Below, piece after piece: positions 25,924 to 34,109 of a stretch of DNA of 34,137 nt (within the stretch, counting starts at the first letter, position 1; each line of letters begins with the position of its first letter). The translations under genes were made by a program, and so were the position numbers. The notes under the pieces were generated by a model. That model was not told the DNA's origin. It worked only from the letters and a program-made list of their open reading frames with translations, and did no database searches. Location of the stretch: contig JAFSHK010000010.1 of assembly GCA_017440375.1 (NCBI GenBank), forward strand, positions 1 through 34,137, written 5' to 3'. This DNA comes from Lachnospiraceae bacterium (GTDB lineage Bacteria > Bacillota > Clostridia > Lachnospirales > Lachnospiraceae).

Positions 25924-28782
25924 TCAGGCTTTTGCTCTTTCCAGCATCTTTTTCACATAAAATCCTGTATAGGAGTCAGAATTCTTACTAATCTTCTCCG
26001 GTGTTCCTTCTGCAACAACAGTTCCGCCGCCGTCGCCGCCTTCCGGCCCCATGTCGATAATATAGTCTGCCGTCTTGATAACATCCAGATTGTGTTCGAT
26101 AACAACAACTGTATTTCCGCCATCTGCAAGCTTGTGCAAAATATCAACCAGCTTGTGCACATCCGCAAAATGTAATCCGGTTGTCGGTTCATCCAGAATA
26201 TAAATCGTCTTACCGGTACTTCTTCTGCTTAGCTCGGTTGCTAACTTAATACGCTGCGCCTCACCACCTGAAAGAGTGGTTGATGGTTGTCCTAATTTCA
26301 CATAGGAAAGACCCACGTCGTATAAGGTTTCAATTTTCCGTCGAATAGACGGCACATTTTCAAAGAAAGGCACTGCCTCTTCCACCGTCATATCTAACAC
26401 ATCATAAATACTTTTACCTTTGTATTTTACTTCCAGAGTCTCACGATTATATCTTTTTCCACCACAGACTTCACACGGCACATATACGTCCGGCAAAAAG
26501 TGCATTTCTATTTTGATAATACCATCACCACTACAAGCTTCACATCTTCCGCCTTTCACATTGAAACTGAAACGTCCTTTGGAATAACCTCTTGCTTTCG
26601 CATCTACCGTAGAGGCAAACAAATCACGAATCTGGTCAAACACGCCAGTATAAGTTGCCGGATTAGAACGAGGTGTTCTTCCGATAGGAGACTGGTCAAT
26701 GTCAATTACCTTATCTAGTTGTTCTATGCCTAAAATATCCTGATGCTTTCCCGGAATCGTTCTTGCTCTGTTCAAGTCTCTTGCAAGGCGCTTGTAAAGA
26801 ATCTCGTTTATCAGAGAACTTTTACCCGAACCGGAAACACCTGTGATACAGGTAAATACTCCTGTCGGAATTTTCACATTTACTTTCTTCAAATTGTTTT
26901 CTTCTGCGCCCTTTATGGTAAGATATCCCGTCGGTTTTCTTCTCGATGCCGGCACCGGAATCATCAATTTTCCGCTTAAATATTGCCCCGTTACAGATTC
27001 CTCTATCTGCATAATCTCTTCTGCTGTTCCCTGCGCAATGACTTCTCCACCATGAGAACCTGCACCCGGACCAATATCGACAATATGATCAGCCGCAAGC
27101 ATGGTATCCTCATCATGCTCGACAACAATCAAAGTATTTCCCATGTCTTTCAGATTTTTCAGCGCAGCAATCAGTTTGTCATTGTCACGCTGATGTAAAC
27201 CGATACTTGGCTCATCCAAAATATAGCATACTCCAACCAGACCGGAACCAATCTGTGTTGCCAGACGAATTCTCTGCGCCTCTCCTCCGGATAAAGTTGC
27301 TGTTGCACGAGAAAGTGCCAGATAATCCAAACCAACTTCAATTAAGAATCCGACTCTTGCCCGAATCTCCTTCAAAATCTGTTTGCCAATCAATTCCTGC
27401 TGCTTCGTCAAATTCATATCTCCGACAAACTCATGCAAATTCTTAATTGACATAGAGGTAATTTCATAAATGTTTTTGTCGCAGACAGTAACCGCAAGCG
27501 ACTCCTTTTTCAAACGCATACCATTACATTCTTTACAAGGTGTAATGCGCATAAAACTTTCATATTCCTGCTTCGTAACATCAGAAGCTGTTTCACGATA
27601 TTTGCGCTCAACATTTTTGATCAAGCCCTCAAAAGCAACCGGGTATACACCCTCGCCACGCTGTCCTTTGTAATAAACGGTAACCTTTTTGCCATCAGTT
27701 CCATAAATAATGGCATTCTGTGCTTCTTCTGACAATTTATTGAACGGTGTATCCAAACTAAAATGATATTCTTTGGCAAGTGCCTGTAAAATAGCATTGG
27801 TAAAACTTCCCTCACTGCTGCTGGACTGCCATCCCATAACGCTAATCGCACCCTCACTGATACTCAGCTTTCTATTCGGAATCATTAAATCCACATCAAA
27901 TTCCATTTTGTAGCCAAGTCCGAAACAAACCGGACAAGCACCGAACGGATTATTAAAAGAAAAGCTTCGCGGTTCAATTTCACCAATACTGATTCCACAA
28001 TCCGGACAGGAAAAACTCTCGCTGAAGGTTATCGGTTCTCCGTCAATCACATCCAATAGCATAAGTCCTTCGGCTAATCCAAGTACATTTTCAATGGAAT
28101 CAGTCAAACGTCTTTCGATTCCTTCTTTTACCACCAGACGGTCTACAATAATTTCGATATTATGCTTGATATTTTTATCAAGTTTAATCTCTTCAGAAAG
28201 TTCATATAAATTACCGTCCACACGAACTCTGACATAACCGCTCTTTTTCGCACGGTCAAACACTTTGACATGTTCGCCCTTTCGTCCTCTGACTACCGGT
28301 GCAAGTAACTGAATCTTGGTTCCCTGTGGCAAAGCCATAATCTGATCTACCATCTGATCTACTGACTGCTTCTTAATCTCTTTACCACACTTGGGGCAGT
28401 GCGGTATACCAATTCGGGCATACAGCAGACGAAAATAGTCGTATATCTCTGTCACTGTACCAACGGTAGAACGTGGGTTTCTGTTGGTCGATTTCTGATC
28501 AATGGAAATCGCCGGTGATAAACCTTCAATTTTCTCTACATTTGGTTTCTCCATCTGTCCAAGGAACTGTCTTGCATAAGAAGAAAGAGATTCCATATAT
28601 CTTCTCTGTCCTTCTGCATAAATCGTATCAAAAGCTAGTGACGATTTTCCCGAACCGGAAAGTCCGGTCAAAACTACGAATTCATTTCTTGGAATATCTA
28701 CGTTAATATCTTTTAAATTGTGCTCACTTGCCCCACGAATCTTAATATATTCTCTTGGTCGCATTTTTACTGTGTCAGTCAT
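25924..28782 (-). CDS. uvrA: Excinuclease ABC subunit A
   Basis: A 952-aa damage sensor of nucleotide excision repair. Two ABC ATPase halves are seen: Walker [15 protein letters not shown] (about 39-52) with signature [12 protein letters not shown] and [13 protein letters not shown], then Walker [14 protein letters not shown] with [12 protein letters not shown] and [13 protein letters not shown]. Zinc modules [13 protein letters not shown]...CPVC and CEACSGDG...CEVCGG are intact. It follows uvrB by 24 nt in one operon. Start ATG 28782 follows GTGAGGAGTAAAA. Confidence 0.99.
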   Translation of the reverse strand: MTDTVKMRPREYIKIRGASEHNLKDINVDIPRNEFVVLTGLSGSGKSSLAFDTIYAEGQRRYMESLSSYARQFLGQMEKPNVEKIEGLSPAISIDQKSTNRNPRSTVGTVTEIYDYFRLLYARIGIPHCPKCGKEIKKQSVDQMVDQIMALPQGTKIQLLAPVVRGRKGEHVKVFDRAKKSGYVRVRVDGNLYELSEEIKLDKNIKHNIEIIVDRLVVKEGIERRLTDSIENVLGLAEGLMLLDVIDGEPITFSESFSCPDCGISIGEIEPRSFSFNNPFGACPVCFGLGYKMEFDVDLMIPNRKLSISEGAISVMGWQSSSSEGSFTNAILQALAKEYHFSLDTPFNKLSEEAQNAIIYGTDGKKVTVYYKGQRGEGVYPVAFEGLIKNVERKYRETASDVTKQEYESFMRITPCKECNGMRLKKESLAVTVCDKNIYEITSMSIKNLHEFVGDMNLTKQQELIGKQILKEIRARVGFLIEVGLDYLALSRATATLSGGEAQRIRLATQIGSGLVGVCYILDEPSIGLHQRDNDKLIAALKNLKDMGNTLIVVEHDEDTMLAADHIVDIGPGAGSHGGEVIAQGTAEEIMQIEESVTGQYLSGKLMIPVPASRRKPTGYLTIKGAEENNLKKVNVKIPTGVFTCITGVSGSGKSSLINEILYKRLARDLNRARTIPGKHQDILGIEQLDKVIDIDQSPIGRTPRSNPATYTGVFDQIRDLFASTVDAKARGYSKGRFSFNVKGGRCEACSGDGIIKIEMHFLPDVYVPCEVCGGKRYNRETLEVKYKGKSIYDVLDMTVEEAVPFFENVPSIRRKIETLYDVGLSYVKLGQPSTTLSGGEAQRIKLATELSRRSTGKTIYILDEPTTGLHFADVHKLVDILHKLADGGNTVVVIEHNLDVIKTADYIIDMGPEGGDGGGTVVAEGTPEKISKNSDSYTGFYVKKMLERAKA

Positions 28783-28806
28783 TTTTACTCCTCACTTATT
28801 TCTTCA

Positions 28807-30792
28807 CTATTCGTCCATATCATGCAGAATTTTCTTCAGTTCTACCATGCGGTCACGCAGTTCAACTGCCGCCTCAAAGTTAAGGTCTGCTGCGGCTTTT
28901 TTCATTTGCTTCTCTACAGCCTTAACCAGCTTCTCCAGTTCTTTGCGATCCATAGACTCAGGGTCTTTCTCAAAGCGTACTTCTTCTTTGGCAATTACTT
29001 TAGAAATACTAATTAAATCTCGAACTGCCTTCTTAATTGTCTGCGGAGTAATCCCATGCTCTTCATTATACTTTTGCTGTATCTCGCGTCTTCTGTTCGT
29101 TTCTGATATGGCCGCCTTCATGGAATCCGTCATGTTATCCGCATACATAATAACATGTCCTTCCGCATTTCTCGCCGCACGTCCTATTGTCTGTATCAGG
29201 GAAGTTTCCGAACGAAGGAAACCTTCTTTGTCAGCATCCAGAATCGCTACAAGCGAAATTTCCGGAATATCCAGACCTTCTCGCAACAGGTTGATACCCA
29301 CAAGTACATCAAAAACATCCAGTCGCATATCACGAATAATTTGTGCTCTTTCCAATGTATCAATATCAGAGTGCAGATACTTCACACGGATACCGACTTC
29401 CTTCATATAATCCGTCAAATCCTCTGCCATACGTTTCGTCAACGTTGTAACAAGAACTTTATTTTTCTTATCGATTTCTTTGTTCACTTCTGAAATCAAA
29501 TCATCTATCTGTCCCTCTACCGGTCGAACATCTACCTCCGGATCAAGCAATCCTGTCGGACGGATAATCTGTTCCGTGCGGAACAGTTCATGCGATGCTT
29601 CATATTCAGATGGGGTTGCCGACACAAACAACATCTGGTCAATATGCTGCTCAAACTCATCAAAATTAAGAGGTCTGTTATCCAACGCAGACGGCAGACG
29701 AAAGCCATAATCTACCAAAGTGTTTTTTCTGGAGCGATCTCCCGAAAACATTCCTCTAACCTGTGGAATTGTCATATGCGATTCATCCACAATAATCAAA
29801 TAATCATCTTTAAAGTAGTCCATCAAAGTAAAAGGTGTTGTACCTTCCGGCATACCATTCAAATGTCTGGAATAGTTCTCAATACCGGAACAAAAACCTG
29901 TTTCTCGCAACATCTCTATATCAAAATTGGTACGTTCCGAAATACGCTGTGCTTCTAAAAGCTTATCCTCGCCTTTAAAATAACGCACTCGCTCTTCCAG
30001 TTCTTTTTCAATATTTTTACATGCTGCATTGATTTTCTCTTGCGGCACTACATAATGGGATGCCGGAAAAATGGCAATATGCTCTAATACCGCATGAACC
30101 TGTCCAGTCAACGGATCCGTCTGGGCAATCCGATCAATTTCATCCCCGAAAAATTCAATTCGTATTAAAAAATCACCGCCCTCTGCCGGATAAACCTCCA
30201 GCACATCGCCTCGCACGCGGAAGCAGGCGCGCTCCAAATCCATATCATTACGTGTATATTGAATATCTATCAATTCCCGAATAACCTGATCTCTATCCTT
30301 CATCATCCCCGGACGCAGAGAAACAATCATGCCCTCATAATCTTCGGGACTTCCCAGACCATAAATACAGGATACACTGGCTACCACTACAACATCTTTT
30401 CGTTCTGCTAAAGATGCTGTCGCAGACAAACGTAATTTGTCAATTTCATCATTGATAGAAGAATCTTTCGCAATATAAGTATCCGTAGACGGCACATAGG
30501 CTTCCGGTTGGTAATAATCGTAATAGGATACAAAGTACTCAACTGCATTTTCGGGAAAAAATTCTTTAAACTCCCCATAAAGCTGCCCTGCCAGAGTTTT
30601 ATTATGTGCAATGACAAGTGTAGGCTTATTCAATGCTGCAATAATATTCGCCATCGTAAAAGTCTTACCGGAACCGGTTACGCCAAGCAATGTCTGAAAT
30701 TGATTTCCTTGCTTGAAACCCTTCACAAGTTCTTCTATTGCCTGTGGTTGGTCACCTGTAGGTTTATAATCCGAGTGTAATTTGAACTCCAT
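28807..30792 (-). CDS. uvrB: Excinuclease ABC subunit B
   Basis: A full-length, 661-aa damage-verifying helicase. Walker A GVTGSGKT (37-44), the beta-hairpin region [23 protein letters not shown], the DESHMT box, helicase motif [15 protein letters not shown] and the C-terminal UVR domain ([17 protein letters not shown]) are all present. The first 69 codons are special: a second copy of that stretch lies at 32561-32729, and codons 1-12 differ between the two ([10 protein letters not shown] here against a longer [17 protein letters not shown] there). ATG 30792 has GGAGG 12 nt upstream, a rather long spacing. The intact gene therefore seems to use a start and promoter brought by inserted DNA. 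uvrA follows. Confidence 0.98.
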   Translation of the reverse strand: MEFKLHSDYKPTGDQPQAIEELVKGFKQGNQFQTLLGVTGSGKTFTMANIIAALNKPTLVIAHNKTLAGQLYGEFKEFFPENAVEYFVSYYDYYQPEAYVPSTDTYIAKDSSINDEIDKLRLSATASLAERKDVVVVASVSCIYGLGSPEDYEGMIVSLRPGMMKDRDQVIRELIDIQYTRNDMDLERACFRVRGDVLEVYPAEGGDFLIRIEFFGDEIDRIAQTDPLTGQVHAVLEHIAIFPASHYVVPQEKINAACKNIEKELEERVRYFKGEDKLLEAQRISERTNFDIEMLRETGFCSGIENYSRHLNGMPEGTTPFTLMDYFKDDYLIIVDESHMTIPQVRGMFSGDRSRKNTLVDYGFRLPSALDNRPLNFDEFEQHIDQMLFVSATPSEYEASHELFRTEQIIRPTGLLDPEVDVRPVEGQIDDLISEVNKEIDKKNKVLVTTLTKRMAEDLTDYMKEVGIRVKYLHSDIDTLERAQIIRDMRLDVFDVLVGINLLREGLDIPEISLVAILDADKEGFLRSETSLIQTIGRAARNAEGHVIMYADNMTDSMKAAISETNRRREIQQKYNEEHGITPQTIKKAVRDLISISKVIAKEEVRFEKDPESMDRKELEKLVKAVEKQMKKAAADLNFEAAVELRDRMVELKKILHDMDE

Positions 30793-30868
30793 TAAAGCAA
30801 TTCACCTCCAAATTTCATAGTAACAAAGTTCTTCTATTAACCACAAATTCGTCTTGGAAAATATATTT

Positions 30869-30916
30869 TTCGTCGTGAAATTTTACTTACTTAGGCCAAA
30901 TCACGCTCACGACGAA
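30869..30916. repeat. 10-bp inverted repeat upstream of intact uvrB
   Basis: Perfect arms TTCGTCGTGA (30869-30878) and TCACGACGAA (30907-30916) flank 28 nt. The right arm lies inside direct repeat R1. It could be an integrase or regulator binding site, or an mRNA leader hairpin for uvrB. Confidence 0.6.
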
Positions 30917-30940
30917 TTCTGTTCACAATTTGCATTTTTT
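30898..30940. repeat. Direct repeat R1 of the uvrB element
   Basis: A 43-bp stretch including CACGACGAATTCTGTTCACAA, matched by R2 at 32438-32479 (about 80% identical by eye, one gap). The pair brackets the integrase-fic-antitoxin segment in the same orientation. Confidence 0.75.
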
Positions 30941-31005
30941 GTTACTCAGTAAGTCGCCCTAATTCCATGCGGACTAAATAAGATTGAACAACCAAAAAGG
31001 TAACA

Positions 31006-31019
31006 TAAACATTTGTTCT
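31006..31019 (-). promoter_or_regulatory. LexA/SOS-box-like site in the element
   Basis: The minus strand reads AGAACAAATGTTTA, matching 12 of 14 positions of the Bacillus-type SOS box CGAACRNRYGTTYC. It lies about 215 bp before the intact uvrB start, after the integrase remnant. It may be the operator of the imported uvrB promoter, but the distance is long and no clear promoter overlaps it. Confidence 0.35.
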
Positions 31020-31081
31020 TTTTGTTTTTAAACAATATCTGGAAAATACTCTGACACATCCAGAACTATCTCCAACAATTC

Positions 31082-31576
31082 CTATTTTAAGCGTTTCTCC
31101 TCTTCCGAATCAGGCAATACCTCTTTCATATAAGCCTCAATCTCCGATACACCATCAGCTATGATATTTGTATTATCGCCATAAGTATTGATCGTTATTA
31201 TCTCTTTGGCATGCCCCATCAGCTTCGATACCGCTTTGGGATTAAATGACTCTTTCAGAAAAAGTGTACAATAAGTTGTACGGAGATCATGCCACCGAAT
31301 GTCCGGCAATCCATTTTCAGCAAGAAGCTGTTTATAATATTTCCAATGAACCCCCTTACTCCTCGGTCTGCCATAAGAAGAACAACAAATATAATTTCCA
31401 TCAAAGAACGGATTTGATTTATCATTGATTCTCCTACTTCGATTTCTCTCATATTTCTGTCTTTCCTCTAAAATATAAAACTTGTTAACTTGCTCTGGAA
31501 ATCCTTTTAACATGCCAGAATAATTCTTAAATTCTTCTCTAGTAAAAGTAATTTCTTCAAATGAATATCTTATCAA
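31082..31576 (-). pseudogene. Tyrosine recombinase (phage-type integrase), C-terminal fragment
   Basis: A 164-codon frame encodes only the second half of a Lachnospiraceae-type integrase. It has RRINDKSNPFFDGNYICCSSYGRPRSKG, the HDLR box (IRWHDLRTTYCTLFL), and LMGHAKEIITINTYGD with the catalytic His and Tyr. Integrases of this type are about 380 aa; the arm-binding and core-binding domains and the first catalytic Arg region are absent. The only start is a TTG overlapping the fic stop codon, with no ribosome binding site, so fic was probably joined to it by a deletion. It should be inactive alone. It points towards uvrB, consistent with int lying next to an attachment site. Confidence 0.85.
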
Positions 31577-32193
31577 TCTGCCATTGCATCATACACAATT
31601 CTTTCCAGATATTCTTTCTTTGAAAAGTCACTACCATCAGTAAAATACGCATTATAAGCAACAAGAGCTGTTCTAACGTATCTGCTATTCTTTTCAAACA
31701 ATTCTCTGTTTATCCTTAATCCGATTTCATCTGCATATTGACAACAAAATGTAATCGTTGTACGAGTATTCCCCTCTCTAAAAGGATGCACTTTCCAGAG
31801 CCTTGCCAGAGAACTGCAAAATTCCTCTGACGCTCGCTTCCTATCCATATCTTTCCATGGTTTCTGCCTCATATCAGATAGAATAAAATGAATATCCTTT
31901 GTAATATCAAAAGAATCGGAATATTCTACTGACATTCCCCCAAGAACATCTTCTTCCTTGTAAATGGCAATAATCCGTGGTTCTCCTGCCCATTCATACA
32001 GGTCCTGAAATATATAATGGTGCATCTTTAAAAGATGCTCCGTATTATATTCTCCGGGCATTGGGTTCATAGCCAAATCTTTTAAACGATACACCACATA
32101 ATCAGCTTCTGCTTCATCCAGTTCCTCTTGTGTCCTTATATTCAACTTATTTTTAAGCACTTGGCTTTTTTCATACAAATATGGATCACGCAT
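31573..32193 (-). CDS. Fic domain protein (toxin of a Fic/VbhA-type module)
   Basis: A 206-aa Fic protein. The Fic core helix bundle spans about 50-175, with the flap-region HYIFQDLYEWAGEPRIIAIYKEEDVLGG and the catalytic motif HPFREGNTRT (about 135-144). Family members transfer AMP or related groups to target proteins. The motif differs from the canonical HPFxxGNGRxxR: Gly is Thr and the second Arg is Ile (GNTRTTI), so nucleotide use may differ. No inhibitory helix is fused; it is encoded upstream as a separate antitoxin with an 8-nt overlap. The start ATG lies inside the antitoxin end (ATGCGTGA). The gene sits within the DNA inserted in uvrB. Confidence 0.9.
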   Translation of the reverse strand: MRDPYLYEKSQVLKNKLNIRTQEELDEAEADYVVYRLKDLAMNPMPGEYNTEHLLKMHHYIFQDLYEWAGEPRIIAIYKEEDVLGGMSVEYSDSFDITKDIHFILSDMRQKPWKDMDRKRASEEFCSSLARLWKVHPFREGNTRTTITFCCQYADEIGLRINRELFEKNSRYVRTALVAYNAYFTDGSDFSKKEYLERIVYDAMAD

Positions 32194-32365
32194 TGACTGG
32201 CTCCTTCATCTTATATTTCTTATCAAGAAACTTTTTTACATCTTCCATAGTTGCTTCGCCACTTTTTTCTTTTTCAATATATTTCTTAAAATCTTCTGTA
32301 GGCTCTAGTCCATCTACTTTAATCATACCAATCGCATAATCCCATGCTTCTGCATTATTCATCAT
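32186..32365 (-). CDS. VbhA-type antitoxin for the Fic protein
   Basis: A 59-aa protein (second ATG at 32362 gives 58). It runs MMNNAEAWDYAIGMIKVDGL, then EPTEDFKKYIEKEKSGEATM and EDVKKFLDKKYKMKEPVNA. The small three-helix pattern of a helix, LEPTEDF turn, helix and GEATMEDV turn is that of VbhA-family antitoxins, which block the Fic ATP site. The classical [S/T]xxxE[G/N] motif is not exact; the nearest match is MIKVDG, with Met for Ser/Thr and Asp for Glu. GGAGG lies 6 nt before ATG 32365. The stop overlaps the fic start by 8 nt, which couples the two. Confidence 0.88.
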   Translation of the reverse strand: MMNNAEAWDYAIGMIKVDGLEPTEDFKKYIEKEKSGEATMEDVKKFLDKKYKMKEPVNA

Positions 32366-32397
32366 CCCACACCTCCATAATTATTCTACCATTTAAT

Positions 32398-32406
32398 ATT
32401 ATACCA
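32398..32406 (-). promoter_or_regulatory. Extended -10 promoter of the antitoxin-fic pair
   Basis: The minus strand reads TGGTATAAT, a perfect -10 with TGN extension, 33 nt before the antitoxin ATG. A weak TGAAAG may be the -35. Confidence 0.6.
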
Positions 32407-32437
32407 AAAATCGCTTAAGCTTTCACTATTGTTTCAT

Positions 32438-32479
32438 AAATCGCTCCCACGACGAATCCCGTTCACAATTCCATTTTTT
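32438..32479. repeat. Direct repeat R2 of the uvrB element
   Basis: The second copy of R1 (30898-30940), containing CACGACGAATCCCGTTCACAA followed by a T-run. It lies between the antitoxin promoter and the terminal inverted repeat. Confidence 0.75.
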
Positions 32480-32482
32480 CTG

Positions 32483-32560
32483 TCCTATTTCATACAGTCC
32501 TTTTTTCAATTTTAGCGTCAAAAATCGTGAAAAAAGACGTTTGTTTTGATACGAAATGGA
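32483..32560. repeat. Nested inverted repeat at the element boundary
   Basis: Outer arms TCCTATTTCATACA (32483-32496) and TGATACGAAATGGA (32547-32560) and inner arms GTCCTTTTTTCA / TGAAAAAAGAC can fold into one long imperfect hairpin. The right arm ends exactly where uvrB similarity begins, as expected for the end of a mobile element or an attachment-site arm. Confidence 0.65.
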
Positions 32561-32786
32561 CTGCCAGAGTTTTATTATGTGCAATGACAAGTGTAGGCTT
32601 ATTCAATGCTGCAATAATATTCGCCATCGTAAAAGTCTTACCGGAACCGGTTACGCCAAGCAATGTCTGAAATTGATTTCCTTGCTTGAACCCCTTCACA
32701 AGTTCTTCTATTGCCTGTGGTTGGTCACCGGTAGGTTGATATTCGGAATGTAATTTAAATACTGCTTTATTTTCTGAATGCTCCAC
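32490..32786 (-). pseudogene. uvrB: Truncated 5' fragment of uvrB (original start region)
   Basis: A 98-codon frame starts at GTG 32786, 7 nt after AAGGAGG. Residues 1-75 are UvrB up to NKTLA, including Walker A GVTGSGKT. It then runs into unrelated DNA ([17 protein letters not shown]) and stops. From 32561 to 32729 the DNA equals 30588-30756 except one base; the first codons differ ([17 protein letters not shown]). It keeps the better translation start and the promoter/operator upstream, so it is probably the original beginning of uvrB, cut off by the insertion. A stable 98-aa product with a P-loop but no helicase core is possible but has no evident use. Confidence 0.88.
32561..32729. repeat. 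Direct duplicate of 30588-30756 (uvrB codons)
   Basis: 169 bp aligned without gap, with one difference (C at 32691 against A at 30718). Similarity falls sharply after 32729 towards the start codon and stops dead before 32561. Confidence 0.95.
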
Positions 32787-32842
32787 GAAAGGTCCTCCTT
32801 TATGAATGCATATATTTCAATAGTATCTCTATAACTGAATTG

Positions 32843-32899
32843 ATTATAGCAGAATATAAATAAAAAGTACAGAACAAAATCGAATGTTTGTTCTGTACT
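32843..32899 (-). promoter_or_regulatory. Original uvrB promoter with palindrome and SOS-like box; may also terminate upstream genes
   Basis: A consensus TATAAT (32843-32848, minus strand) lies about 57 nt before the GTG of the uvrB fragment; the -35 (TGTACT) is weak. A perfect 13-bp palindrome (AGTACAGAACAAA at 32866-32878, TTTGTTCTGTACT at 32887-32899) covers that -35. Within it, minus-strand AGAACAAACATTCG matches 8 of 10 fixed positions of the CGAAC-N4-GTTCG SOS box. On the minus strand the palindrome is followed by TTTTTATTT, so it could also act as an intrinsic terminator for the genes at 32939-34109. Confidence 0.55.
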
Positions 32900-32938
32900 C
32901 TCTATATCATTTTGTATTTGCATGATGCTCATTCATTT

Positions 32939-33169
32939 CTATCCCAATTTTCTCAGTTTATCCCATAAGTCAAGCAAATCTACATCCTTATCTACAGTGC
33001 TGCGTACCTCCTCCATCAAGCCAACAAAACGTAAACCTCGCAAGCGGCTGTCTACTAACAAATCAATGTCACTGTCCGCACCTGCTACACCTTTTTTATA
33101 TGTTGTTCTTTTTGTCCACTTCTTCCTCTTTAAAAACATTATTAATATGCTTGCTTGTCGTTTTTTCAC
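32939..33169 (-). pseudogene. Minimal nucleotidyltransferase remnant
   Basis: The frame keeps GADSDIDLLVDSRLRGLRFVGLMEEV and DKDVDLLDL, which match the MNT-type nucleotidyltransferase core (normally preceded by LFGSYARG). The GSYARG part that should precede it is missing. An alternative frame upstream reads like the lost N-terminus (NVFKEEEVDKKNNI) and is interrupted by a stop, so a deletion with frameshift is likely. The C-terminus is also cut short. Such proteins are antitoxins to HEPN toxins; no HEPN gene is adjacent here. It lies 10 nt after the DUF1848 gene. Confidence 0.7.
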
Positions 33170-33179
33170 ATTTTATATT

Positions 33180-34109
33180 TTAAAAATTCAATCTCATCTG
33201 CCCGTCTTTCCAGCTCACTTGTTTCGCATCATGTATTACATCACACGCATGGAGCGTACCTAACAAAAGCGGTGATTTGGGGTCATGCAGTTTTCTATTC
33301 CTTATAACGGTTTCCTTGTCATAATTGGCGTAACAATATCTGCACAAATGTCCACACGTATTATAAGCACCTATGTCGCTGCCAAGCAGGCAAGCACACT
33401 CTGAACGGGCACTTTTTACTTTGGGCGCTTTTAAGGAACAATCGATTGCTTTTTCAAAAATCGAAAGCGTCATACAACCATTGCAATCTACGCCATAGGC
33501 TTCCAGCTCAGTACCTTCTGCACATGCCTTAATCGTAATATCATATTTTTCCCCAATACGCACAAATTCTTTGGCAAGACATATTCTATCTTCTTTGCGC
33601 ACTTCTCTTACTTCCGGAAAATTGCGCAATACTTTCTGGTATAAATCGATAAAACTGATTACACAGGTCTTTGTATAACCAGCCAGTTTTGCCGCCATTT
33701 CTTCAAAAGCTTCTATATGCTGTTTGACAGTGTACACATCAGAAATAAAAATAGGGTCATAACGCCATGCAACAGCATTTAACCCTACTTTTTCTGAAAG
33801 TTCCCGAAACGCTTCTATCATTTTCTCTTTCTCCGGCACGCATGGTTCGATTTCTTTGCCATACGGTGTAATCGTTACAAACCAGTATTGTCCGTATTCC
33901 TTTATCAAATTCATATACGGCAGAAAAGGAATCGGATTCTTAGTGCAAAAAGAAATTACATCCACTATATCCGGAGAAATAATATATTTTGTCACTTGAA
34001 GCGGATTATATGGATTACGAACCAACACGAAGCCATCTCGCAAACGATTGGCAAACCATTCTGCATAAAAAGCCGGAATATCCGTCCGCAAGCCTGTATG
34101 TAAAATCAT
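33180..34109 (-). CDS. DUF1848 family protein with radical-SAM-like Cys motif
   Basis: A 309-aa protein. The N-terminal part (TDIPAFYAEWFANRLRDGFVLVRNPYNP) and the core RYDPIF are typical of DUF1848. Near the C-terminus ECACLLGSDIGAYNTCGHLCRYCYANYD holds several Cys (C-x3-C-x2-C in CGHLCRYC), suggesting an iron-sulfur cluster. The overall barrel-like sequence resembles spore photoproduct lyase-type radical SAM relatives, but no function is established to my knowledge. ATG 34109 follows AAGGGATAAAGTA. It is the last complete gene; the window ends 28 nt upstream of it. Confidence 0.85.
   Translation of the reverse strand: MILHTGLRTDIPAFYAEWFANRLRDGFVLVRNPYNPLQVTKYIISPDIVDVISFCTKNPIPFLPYMNLIKEYGQYWFVTITPYGKEIEPCVPEKEKMIEAFRELSEKVGLNAVAWRYDPIFISDVYTVKQHIEAFEEMAAKLAGYTKTCVISFIDLYQKVLRNFPEVREVRKEDRICLAKEFVRIGEKYDITIKACAEGTELEAYGVDCNGCMTLSIFEKAIDCSLKAPKVKSARSECACLLGSDIGAYNTCGHLCRYCYANYDKETVIRNRKLHDPKSPLLLGTLHACDVIHDAKQVSWKDGQMRLNF

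Larger units (their letters stand above)
30588..32560 (-). mobile_element. Putative small decayed integrative element inserted in the 5' part of uvrB
   Basis: The copies of uvrB break at exactly 30588 and 32561. On one side lies continuous host uvrB, on the other unrelated DNA ending in an inverted repeat. Between the breakpoints are a replacement uvrB 5' end (205 bp), an integrase fragment, fic and its antitoxin, two direct repeats and two inverted repeats, 1973 bp in all. The layout suits an element that integrates inside a coding gene and restores it with its own 5' end. The tyrosine-recombinase fragment points to site-specific integration, with CTGCCAGAG at the edge as a candidate core. 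The exact core cannot be fixed, because the similarity continues for about 169 bp. Tandem duplication by ordinary recombination is the alternative. Confidence 0.65.

Noticed and set aside
28718..29410. 230-codon plus-strand frame opposite uvrB and uvrA
   Set aside because: It is antisense to UvrB motifs, is Ser/Arg-rich and spans the uvrA start.
30588..32560. An insertion sequence with transposase and short target duplication
   Set aside because: No transposase frame is present; the recombinase motifs are of the tyrosine integrase type, and the duplication is 169 bp of coding DNA, far too long for a transposition target repeat.
32490..32786. A second functional UvrB paralogue
   Set aside because: It ends after 75 UvrB residues and lacks all helicase motifs beyond Walker A, so it is a fragment.
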